Shown here one piece after another: positions 8,163 to 13,440 of a stretch of DNA of 13,440 nt; within the stretch, counting starts at the first letter, position 1; every line of letters begins with the position of its first letter. The notes under the pieces were generated by a model. It was not told the origin of the DNA. It saw only the letters and a list, made by a program, of their open reading frames with translations, and searched no databases. A program made the translations under genes and the position numbers. The stretch lies in contig JBAZOP010000080.1 of NCBI GenBank assembly GCA_041648665.1, positions 1-13,440 of the forward strand. The letters run 5' to 3'. Origin of the DNA: a bacterium. GTDB taxonomy: Bacteria > UBA10199 > 2-02-FULL-44-16 > JAAZCA01.

Positions 8163-9833
8163 CTATTCCGCCCCGGTTATGCCGAACATCGGGTTGAGCT
8201 TAGAAGCTTTTTCCCGGTGTTTTTCGGCCGACTCAGGCCGCCCAGTCATGTCATAGAGATAGGCCAGGGCATCATGGACGTGGTAGGATTCCGGCTCCAG
8301 CTCAAGGGCGCGCAACAGCAGAGACTCGGCCCGCGCCAGATACCCCGAATTCAGCATGAGTATCCATGCCTGATTGATGTAAGCGCCGGTTCCTTCGGGA
8401 TAGAGCTTGATGGCTTCGTTGTTTATGAACGTCGCTTCTTTTATCTGACCGCGATCCCTCAGGATCAGTGACAGGTTGACCATTGAGAACATTCCCGCCT
8501 TGTTGTTGCCGCGCATCCCTTCGAGATAATATCGCACGGCCTCATCGATATTTCCCATCCTGTAATTCTCGGCGCCAAGATTGTACATGGCTTCGTTGCT
8601 CGCCGGGTTCTCACGCGCCACGGATTGCCACAAGGGAATGGGGCCCGCCCAGTCGCGGTTTCGAACGACGGTCCGAATCGAGTAGAGGGCTACGAGGCAC
8701 AACAGGAGCGCGATCGCAATCCGTCGCCGTCTGAAGATTGCGCCCAGGTCAAATGCGCCATGGGTCGCGATAATCGCAAATCCTATGATCGGCGCATAGA
8801 GGAGTCGTTCGTTTACATAGGTCTGTATCGGCAGGATGTTCATGACGGGAAACAATGTTATGAAAAACCACGCCAAGCCCAGAGGGTAGAGCCATGAGCG
8901 CCTTCTCAGCCGCAGCGGAAAATATATCGCGAGAATTATGGCGCAGAGCGCGACGCCGGTTGAGGGGCCGTAGAGTTCTTTGAGCGGGGGAGGGATGTGC
9001 TTGATCGTGAGCGCCACCGGCGCGATCGCCATTCGTATATATTCCGCCGTCGTCCGGATGGCGACGAGGCCGTGGGTGAAGAGGCTTCCGCCGTGCGGAG
9101 GCATCTGTCCCACCTTGCCCAGGATTTGGATGTGCCAAAGGATATAGCCACAGGCCACGGCAAAGAACGGGGCCAGCCGGACGAGGGGTTGTCTGAAGCT
9201 GCTGCGGTCCCCCGGCCGGTGCGCCCGGGGCGAAAGCGCGCACCACGCCAAGATGAGAGCGGGCAGCACGATCCCGGATTCCCTGGTGAGCATGGAGAGG
9301 AGATAGAGGATCATGCTTGCGGCATATAGCCAATACCTCTTTCTTTCTTCGTCCCATTTCAGATACGAGAGCATCGCGAGCAGCATGAAGAGCAGATGCT
9401 GCGGACCGCCACGGGCGGAGATCCAGCTCACCGCCTCCGCCTGCGCCGGGTGGACCGCGAAGATCGCGGCGGCCAGAGCCGCCTTTGTGTCGTCGCCCAT
9501 GGCGCGCCGGAGCAGGAGGAATACGAGGACCACGTTGATCGCGTGGAGCAGGATGTTGATCGCATGATACGGGACAGGATTGAGGCCGAAGGCGACGTAG
9601 CTGAGGGCGAATGATATGGGGGAGAGCGGTCGATAGAGGTAGAACTGTATCTCCGTGTTCGAGATGCGCGAGGTGTCTGTGAAAAAATCGGCAAAATTCG
9701 AGAGCGAGTGCACGCCCGGATTGTCCGTTATCAGGTAGTAGTCGTCGTAGGCGAATTCCCCGCCGTAGACGTTGGCGAAGACGTCGAAGGTGAGGCACAG
9801 AAGCAGGAGGATGTAGATGGTCGTCCGCCTCAT
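8163..9833 (-). CDS. TMTC-like O-glycosyltransferase with C-terminal TPR repeats (first of four)
   Basis: A 556-residue polytopic protein with the TMTC layout: GGEFAYDDYY at 24-33 (acidic pair D30-D31), YRPL at 67-70, N..LH at 93-97, HPAQAEAVSWISARGG at 128-143, and NERLLYAPIIGFA at 341-353, then TPR repeats (about 405-545, ending in a ..NPMFGITGAE tail like that of its paralogue). One oddity: the family's SKE motif reads TRES at 183-186. The other three copies keep SKE; the change is conservative in charge. The only usable start is the ATG at 9833, since a TAG lies in frame at 9846-9848 with no start codon between. No Shine-Dalgarno sequence is visible before it, so translation may be weak. 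It is separated from the fibre gene by 52 AT-rich bases, the most likely place for differential expression within the operon. Confidence 0.88.
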   Translation of the reverse strand: MRRTTIYILLLLCLTFDVFANVYGGEFAYDDYYLITDNPGVHSLSNFADFFTDTSRISNTEIQFYLYRPLSPISFALSYVAFGLNPVPYHAINILLHAINVVLVFLLLRRAMGDDTKAALAAAIFAVHPAQAEAVSWISARGGPQHLLFMLLAMLSYLKWDEERKRYWLYAASMILYLLSMLTRESGIVLPALILAWCALSPRAHRPGDRSSFRQPLVRLAPFFAVACGYILWHIQILGKVGQMPPHGGSLFTHGLVAIRTTAEYIRMAIAPVALTIKHIPPPLKELYGPSTGVALCAIILAIYFPLRLRRRSWLYPLGLAWFFITLFPVMNILPIQTYVNERLLYAPIIGFAIIATHGAFDLGAIFRRRRIAIALLLCLVALYSIRTVVRNRDWAGPIPLWQSVARENPASNEAMYNLGAENYRMGNIDEAVRYYLEGMRGNNKAGMFSMVNLSLILRDRGQIKEATFINNEAIKLYPEGTGAYINQAWILMLNSGYLARAESLLLRALELEPESYHVHDALAYLYDMTGRPESAEKHREKASKLNPMFGITGAE

Positions 9834-9885
9834 CGGACGTAAAAACTAACATAATTTCATGGAGATAGAAAAGGTTTTTTCAGTC
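9834..9885. other. AT-rich intergenic gap between fibre gene and glycosyltransferase block
   Basis: This 52-base gap is the largest on the minus strand. It contains A and T tracts but no convincing stem followed by a T run on the minus strand, so I do not call a terminator. A TATGTT hexamer at 9848-9853 could be a -10 box, but no good -35 element lies at the right distance. Read-through from the fibre gene is the simplest assumption. Confidence 0.5.
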
Positions 9886-12800
9886 TTATGACGGCGGCGG
9901 GCGCGGCCTTCTTCCAACGGCGTAACCGATGCCTGCCATGGCGAGCATGCCCCCGATCACGACCACGAGCCACCATGCCGGGATCGCGGCGGTCATGCCG
10001 GTTTCCGGCCTGGCGTCCTTGGGCTCGGTTACCTCGGCCTTGGGCGTAAGCCCCTGTTCCGCGAGTTTTTGCTCGATCTCCGCCAGCCGGAGCTCCTGTT
10101 TTTCCATAATCGTCGCGAGCTCTCCTGTGTGGGCCGAGGCTGCGTTGTTGCGGGATATGATGACGTCGATCTTGCATTCGTTCTTGTCGCACGGCTCGAT
10201 CGCCAGGCCCAGGGTCGGATCGCCCATCTCGGCCCGCATGCCCTTGCCTGGCTTGTCGGAGCTGGTTATCGGGTCTCCAATGGTTATGGGCCCGTTTTCC
10301 GCGGTCACGTAGATCGGCACGCGGCCGGCCAGTGCGATCGCTGTCGCGTTTTTATCGTCTGGGTTGCCCATGACATCATAGGGGTCGGTTGAGACCACGC
10401 CGATCATCGTTCTATCCCTCGCCTTTGACGTCAGCTTGACGTTCTTCGGGTTGGCCGGGTCAAGGCTCACGAGCTGCGCTGGCTCAAGCTTCTCCTTTGA
10501 AGGATAATACTCGGCCAAGTCGGCGGCGGAGGTGCTGGCCCTGTACAGTCGGCCGTTGCTTGAATGCATCATCAAAACTCGCATGGAGGTGTTTCGCGCA
10601 GTGGTCGGAATAGATGCCGTGCTCGTGGACAGATAGAAAGCGCCGCTTCCCGACCACCCCGCTGTGCCGCGTATTGTTCCTGCCGTGATCTGGCTGCCGT
10701 CTATTGAAGCGATCTTGTTCGAAGTGATTCCGCCGGACAGCTTGTCGTTGGTGATTGCGCCGTTCGAGACAGCCGCCGAGGTGACCGCGCCGGCGGCTAT
10801 CTTGGCCGAAGTTATCGCGCCGGTGCCTACCTTGGCCGAGGTCACTGCGCCGTTAGCGATCTTGATCGAGGTAACTGCGCTTGAGCCTAGTTTGGCCGAG
10901 GTCACCGCGCCTGAGGAGATATGGCCTGCAATTATCGCGTTAGTCAATATAGCGTCTGTGAATACAGAACCTTCCGCAAGCTTGTCGGATGTTATCACTT
11001 CCATGGCAAGTTTTTCATTCATCACCGCGCCGTCCGCGATCTGGACCGAGGTGACAGCGTTGGCGGCTATCTTGGCCTCAGTCACTGCGCCGGAATCGAG
11101 ATCGTCAGAGCCTACTGCGCGAAAGGCGATATGAGAGGACTGAACGGCTTCGGAGGCGATCGCAGACGAAGTCACCGCGCCTTCGTGAATCTCGTTGTTG
11201 TCAATTACTGAACCCAGCTTCGAGATATTGCCGCCGACATGGGAATCCAGGATCGCGCCGGAGGCTATTGCAGGCGAGGTCACCGCGCCGGCGCCGAGGT
11301 GAGTTGAGGTTATCTGGCCCGTCCCTATATGATCGGCAGTTATCTCGCCCGATCCTATCTGTTCGCCTAACAAAGTGCCGTTCAATTTGCCTACATTGAG
11401 GGAGGTGATCTTTGCGTCCACCACTGCGCCGTCCGCGATCGCAGCCGAGGTCACCGCGCTGGAGGCGATCTTGGCCGAGGTAACTGCGCTGCTGGCAATG
11501 GCAGCCGAGGTCACCGCGCTGGCGCTGAGTTTGCCCGAGGTGACTGCGCTGTTGGATAGCAGGGCGCTGGTGATTGCGAGGGCATCTATCTCGGCGGTGC
11601 CGATCGTCGCGCCCAACTTCGATATGTTGCCGCCGACATGAGTATCCAGGATCGCGCCGGCGGCGATCTGTGCGCTGGTCAGGGTGCCTGAGAGCTTCGT
11701 GGTGCTCATGCCCACGATCTCGCCGTCCTCGATCGTAGCGCCCAACTTCGTGATGTTGCCGCCGACCTTCGCGTCCACCACCGCGCCATTGGCGATCTTG
11801 ATTGAGGTCACGGCGTCAGAGGCGAGTTTGGCCGAGGTTACCGCGCCTGAGAGGATCTTAGCTGAGGTGACCGCGCTGTCGCCGAGCTTGGCCGAGGTTA
11901 CCGCGCCGTTGATGATCTTGTCAAAAGTCACCGCGCTGGCGCCTATTTTGTCCGAAGTCACCGCGCCTGTGCCTAGCTTGGCTGCGACTATCGCTCCGTC
12001 TGCGATCTGTGCGCTGGTCAGGGTGCCGGAGAGCTTCGTGGTGCTCATGCCCACGATCTCGCCGTCCTCGATTGTCGCGCCCAACTTCGTGATGTTGCCG
12101 CCTACCTTGGCGTCCACCACCGCGCTGTTTGCGATCAAAGCGCTGGTGATTGCGAGAGCATCGATCTCGGCGGTGCCGATCGTCGCGCCCAGTTTCGAGA
12201 TATTGCTGGAGAGCTGGGCATCCGGCACGGTTCCGGTCAACTTCGCGGCGTTGAGGGAGGCGATCCTGGCTTCATCGACCGTGCCGGTCAGCTTGGCAGC
12301 GTTCAAAGAGCCTATCTTGGCGTCCACCACCGCGCTGTCTGCAATCGCCGCCGAGGTCACTGCAAGGGCGCCGATCTTGGGAGAGGTGATCGCGCCGTTA
12401 GCGATTTTGACCGAGGTCACAGCCCCCGTATAAATCTTGGCGGAAGTCACCGAGTTGTTGGCAAGCTTGGTCGCCACCACGGCGACATCTGCGATTGCAT
12501 CTGAGGTGACCGCGCTGGCGGCGATCGAAGGTGAGGTCACAGCTCCTGAGCCTAGCTTGGCTGCGACTATCGCGCCGTCCGCGATCTGAGCGCTGGTCAG
12601 GGTGCCTGAGAGCTTCGTGGTGCTCATGCCAACGATCTCTCCATCTTCGATCGTTGCGCCTAGCTTCGTGATGTTGCCGCCGACATGAGAATCCAGGACA
12701 GCTCCGGCGGCGATGCTATCTGACGTCACGGCGTTGGTATCGATTGCTCCCGCTGTTACCGCTTTTGCGCCGAGTTTGTCTGAGGTCACGGCCTCGGCAG

Positions 12801-13440
12801 CAATCTTGGTATCGACTATGGCGGCGTCTTCAATCTCGTCCTTGCCGATCGACGTGCCCAACTTCGTGACGTTGCTGGAGAGCACGCTGTCCGCCACGGT
12901 TCCGGTCAGTTTCGCGGCATTGAGGCCGGCGATGATCGACTCGTCAGCTGTGCCTGTGAGCTTGGCAGCGTTGAGGGAGGCGATCTTCGCGTCCACCACC
13001 GCGCCGTTGGCGAGGTAACCCGAGGTTATGGCTCCGGTGCCAATTCGTGCGATAGGCAGTGTGCCTACGGTCAGCTTGGCGGCGTTGAGGCCGGAGGCGA
13101 TATTCGCGTCAGGTATTGACGTGCCCAGTTTTGTGATATTGCTCGAGAGTATGGTGTCAGCGACCGCACCGGTCAGCTTGGCGGCGTTGAGGGATGCGAT
13201 CTTCGCGTCCACCACTGCGCCATTTGCAATCTGAGCGCTGGTCAGGGTGCCTGAGAGCTTCGTGGTGCTCATGCCAACGATCTCGCCATCCTCGATTGTC
13301 GCACCCAACTTAGTTATGTTGCCGCCGACCTTGGCGTCCACCACCGCGCCGGCGGCGATCAATCCGCTGGTGATTGCGAGGGATTCGATCTCGCTCGTGC
13401 CGATCGTCGCGCCCAACTTCGTGATATTGCTTGAAAGCAG
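9886..13440 (-). CDS. Giant repetitive surface-fibre protein with C-terminal membrane anchor (5' end outside window)
   Basis: The frame is open from the right edge to the TAA at 9886-9888: 1184 visible residues, with the N-terminus missing. A TTG at 13416 is not a believable start, because the repeat (LSSNITKLGATI) reads straight through it. About the first 900 residues are low-complexity repeats: decapeptides such as AVTSAKIANG, mixed with NAAKLTGTV and SSNITKLG(A/T) units and a 32-residue GGNITKLG...LTSAQ module present four times. They contain almost no aromatic residues and no Cys. Next come a short linker (SIDGSQITAGTIRGTAGW), an AEYY-type globular domain, a coiled coil and a single membrane helix with an RRPRPPPS tail. 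Similar repeats are known from phage tail fibres and bacterial surface proteins. The anchor and the glycosylation neighbours favour a cellular surface fibre or stalk. Fold (trimeric beta-structured fibre) is inference; adhesion is a guess. Confidence 0.85.
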   Translation of the reverse strand: MLSSNITKLGATIGTSEIESLAITSGLIAAGAVVDAKVGGNITKLGATIEDGEIVGMSTTKLSGTLTSAQIANGAVVDAKIASLNAAKLTGAVADTILSSNITKLGTSIPDANIASGLNAAKLTVGTLPIARIGTGAITSGYLANGAVVDAKIASLNAAKLTGTADESIIAGLNAAKLTGTVADSVLSSNVTKLGTSIGKDEIEDAAIVDTKIAAEAVTSDKLGAKAVTAGAIDTNAVTSDSIAAGAVLDSHVGGNITKLGATIEDGEIVGMSTTKLSGTLTSAQIADGAIVAAKLGSGAVTSPSIAASAVTSDAIADVAVVATKLANNSVTSAKIYTGAVTSVKIANGAITSPKIGALAVTSAAIADSAVVDAKIGSLNAAKLTGTVDEARIASLNAAKLTGTVPDAQLSSNISKLGATIGTAEIDALAITSALIANSAVVDAKVGGNITKLGATIEDGEIVGMSTTKLSGTLTSAQIADGAIVAAKLGTGAVTSDKIGASAVTFDKIINGAVTSAKLGDSAVTSAKILSGAVTSAKLASDAVTSIKIANGAVVDAKVGGNITKLGATIEDGEIVGMSTTKLSGTLTSAQIAAGAILDTHVGGNISKLGATIGTAEIDALAITSALLSNSAVTSGKLSASAVTSAAIASSAVTSAKIASSAVTSAAIADGAVVDAKITSLNVGKLNGTLLGEQIGSGEITADHIGTGQITSTHLGAGAVTSPAIASGAILDSHVGGNISKLGSVIDNNEIHEGAVTSSAIASEAVQSSHIAFRAVGSDDLDSGAVTEAKIAANAVTSVQIADGAVMNEKLAMEVITSDKLAEGSVFTDAILTNAIIAGHISSGAVTSAKLGSSAVTSIKIANGAVTSAKVGTGAITSAKIAAGAVTSAAVSNGAITNDKLSGGITSNKIASIDGSQITAGTIRGTAGWSGSGAFYLSTSTASIPTTARNTSMRVLMMHSSNGRLYRASTSAADLAEYYPSKEKLEPAQLVSLDPANPKNVKLTSKARDRTMIGVVSTDPYDVMGNPDDKNATAIALAGRVPIYVTAENGPITIGDPITSSDKPGKGMRAEMGDPTLGLAIEPCDKNECKIDVIISRNNAASAHTGELATIMEKQELRLAEIEQKLAEQGLTPKAEVTEPKDARPETGMTAAIPAWWLVVVIGGMLAMAGIGYAVGRRPRPPPS
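9889..10011 (-). other. Sorting-signal-like C-terminal tail of the fibre protein
   Basis: The last 41 residues form a three-part tail: RPETG (9997-10011), a spacer, a hydrophobic helix beginning WWLVVVIGGMLAMAGIG (about 9913-9975), and the basic end RRPRPPPS. This order of short motif, membrane helix and positive tail is that of LPXTG, PEP-CTERM and similar sorting signals. The motif differs from the sortase consensus LPXTG at the first position. It may simply be a stop-transfer anchor. Confidence 0.6.
10054..10122 (-). other. Short coiled coil in the fibre protein
   Basis: The residues from ELATIMEKQELRL to AEIEQKLAEQ show a heptad pattern of Leu, Ile and Met with charged flanks. It lies between the globular domain and the Pro-rich linker before the anchor, and could hold the fibre as an oligomer near the membrane. 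Confidence 0.6.
10144..10521 (-). other. AEYY-type globular domain of the fibre protein (Peptidase_G2-like?)
   Basis: About 126 residues beginning DLAEYYPSKEKLEP. The segments PAQLVSLD, SKARDRTMIGVVSTDP, IALAGRVPIYV and GDPITSSDKPGKGM recall a domain found near the C-terminus of tail-fibre-like proteins and the Peptidase_G2 autoproteolytic domain of phage appendage proteins ('AEYF..., ..IxGIVSxxP'). The only two cysteines in the visible protein lie near its end (CDKNEC, 10174-10191) and could form a disulfide. Whether it is a protease, chaperone or cap cannot be told from sequence. Confidence 0.5.
10729..11178 (-). repeat. Fifteen consecutive decapeptide repeats (30-base period) in the fibre gene
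   Basis: Between AVTSSAIASE and AITNDKLSGG the protein reads as fifteen units of exactly ten residues with no insertions. The consensus is A-(V/I)-T-S-x-K-(I/L)-(A/G)-x-G. The Thr-Ser at positions 3-4 is kept in most units, including the run AVTSAKLGSS, AVTSIKIANG, AVTSAKVGTG, AITSAKIAAG. This is the most regular block of the fibre; elsewhere the decapeptides alternate with other modules. Confidence 0.9.
11564..11628 (-). repeat. 65-base in-frame repeat, copy 1
   Basis: Same KLGATIGTAEIDALAITSA module, but here followed by a run of decapeptides (LLSNSAVTSGKLSASAVTS) rather than the 95-base module, so the two modules are shuffled independently. Confidence 0.85.
11672..11766 (-). repeat. 95-base in-frame repeat, copy 1 (GGNITKLG...LTSAQ module)
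   Basis: Encodes most of the module GGNITKLGATIEDGEIVGM followed by STTKLSGTLTSAQ. It is used as the reference for the other copies at 12011, 12590 and 13235. The start-to-start distances (339, 579 and 645 bases) are all multiples of three. Confidence 0.92.
12011..12105 (-). repeat. 95-base in-frame repeat, copy 2
   Basis: Differs from copy 1 at four bases, all synonymous: one Ser codon, one Ile codon position, one Thr codon and one Val codon at the end of the unit. Same protein module. Confidence 0.92.
12140..12204 (-). repeat. 65-base in-frame repeat, copy 2 (SKLGATIGTAEIDALAITSA module)
   Basis: Encodes the KLGATIGTAEIDALAITSA module and is followed on the minus strand by AVVDAKVGG and the 95-base module, making a higher-order unit of about 70 residues that recurs at the right edge of the window. 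Confidence 0.85.
12590..12684 (-). repeat. 95-base in-frame repeat, copy 3
   Basis: Differs from copy 1 at seven bases, all synonymous, including a TTG to CTA Leu change. It is preceded by DSHVGG rather than DAKVGG. Confidence 0.92.
13235..13329 (-). repeat. 95-base in-frame repeat, copy 4
   Basis: Differs from copy 1 at seven bases, all synonymous. The 44 bases at its low-coordinate end are identical to copy 3, as would follow from recent exchange or duplication within the gene. Confidence 0.92.
13364..13428 (-). repeat. 65-base in-frame repeat, copy 3
   Basis: Encodes KLGATIGTSEIESLAITSG. It shows that the repeat pattern continues through the right edge of the window. Confidence 0.82.

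Noticed and set aside
8749..9852. A 367-codon minus-strand open frame overlapping the first TMTC-like gene
   Set aside because: It is an out-of-frame shadow rich in Arg, His and Pro without membrane segments, while the overlapping frame gives a well-supported family member.
9834..9885. Rho-independent terminator after the fibre gene
   Set aside because: There are A and T tracts but only a weak GAAAA/TTTTC pairing and no GC-rich stem.
9889..9975. PEP-CTERM or MYXO-CTERM sorting signal
   Set aside because: No PEP motif directly before the helix and no Gly-Cys motif; only the general helix plus Arg-rich end is shared.
11684..12433. A 249-codon plus-strand open frame opposite the fibre repeats
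   Set aside because: It is the antisense reading of the repeats. Its 'AEVTAP'-type pattern simply mirrors the minus-strand units and it has no ribosome-binding site or known domain.
13405..13416. A possible start of the fibre protein at a TTG codon (13416)
   Set aside because: It is an ordinary Leu codon inside the repeat SSNITKLGATI, and the frame stays open with repeat sequence to 13440. The real start is outside the window.
10729..13440. CRISPR array or non-coding tandem repeats
   Set aside because: The repeats keep a continuous reading frame with period in multiples of three and there are no unique spacers between identical direct repeats.
9886..13440. Prophage tail-fibre gene
   Set aside because: No phage structural, lysis or integration genes are nearby. 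The C-terminal membrane anchor and the glycosyltransferase neighbours do not fit a virion fibre, although distant common origin of the domain is possible.

Overview
The window looks like part of a cell-surface glycosylation locus from a Gram-negative-type bacterium, probably an uncultivated lineage. It has fairly high GC and compact, overlapping genes. I cannot assign a phylum from the sequence: nothing taxonomically diagnostic (rRNA, ribosomal protein or similar) is present, and I see no tRNA, CRISPR array, insertion sequence or origin.

Layout, right to left in the direction of transcription of the minus strand. The right third (9886 to the window edge at 13440) is the 3' part of a very long gene for a repetitive fibre protein. 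Its repeat region is built from decapeptides of the type AVTSAKIANG and related modules. It ends in a globular AEYY-type domain, a short coiled coil, an RPETG sequence, one transmembrane helix and a basic tail. After a 52-base gap come six minus-strand genes that nearly all touch or overlap: a TMTC-like membrane glycosyltransferase with a C-terminal TPR domain (8163-9833), an S41 carboxy-terminal processing protease with a PDZ domain (6932-8146), three more TMTC-like glycosyltransferases (5262-6935, 3595-5262, 1943-3598), and an ArnT/PMT-type GT-C glycosyltransferase (303-1946). The overlaps are ATGA or TGATG junctions, so this is most probably one translationally coupled operon. A plus-strand gene enters from the left edge and ends at 288, converging on the operon. 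Its visible part resembles the end of another polytopic membrane protein.

How they may work together (inference). The TMTC-like proteins carry the family's motifs: an acidic DD pair in the first extracytoplasmic loop, YRPL or WRPL, HP..(A/V/T)E, SKE, and ER.LY. They should transfer sugars from a polyprenyl-phosphate donor to protein on the outer face of the inner membrane, with the TPR domain recognising the acceptor. The adjacent fibre offers a Thr-Ser pair in most decapeptides and is anchored in the membrane by its C-terminus, so it is an attractive dedicated substrate. The S41 protease could trim or release it. A giant fibre coupled to four paralogous TMTC-like transferases and a processing protease is the part of this window most likely to be an undescribed system.
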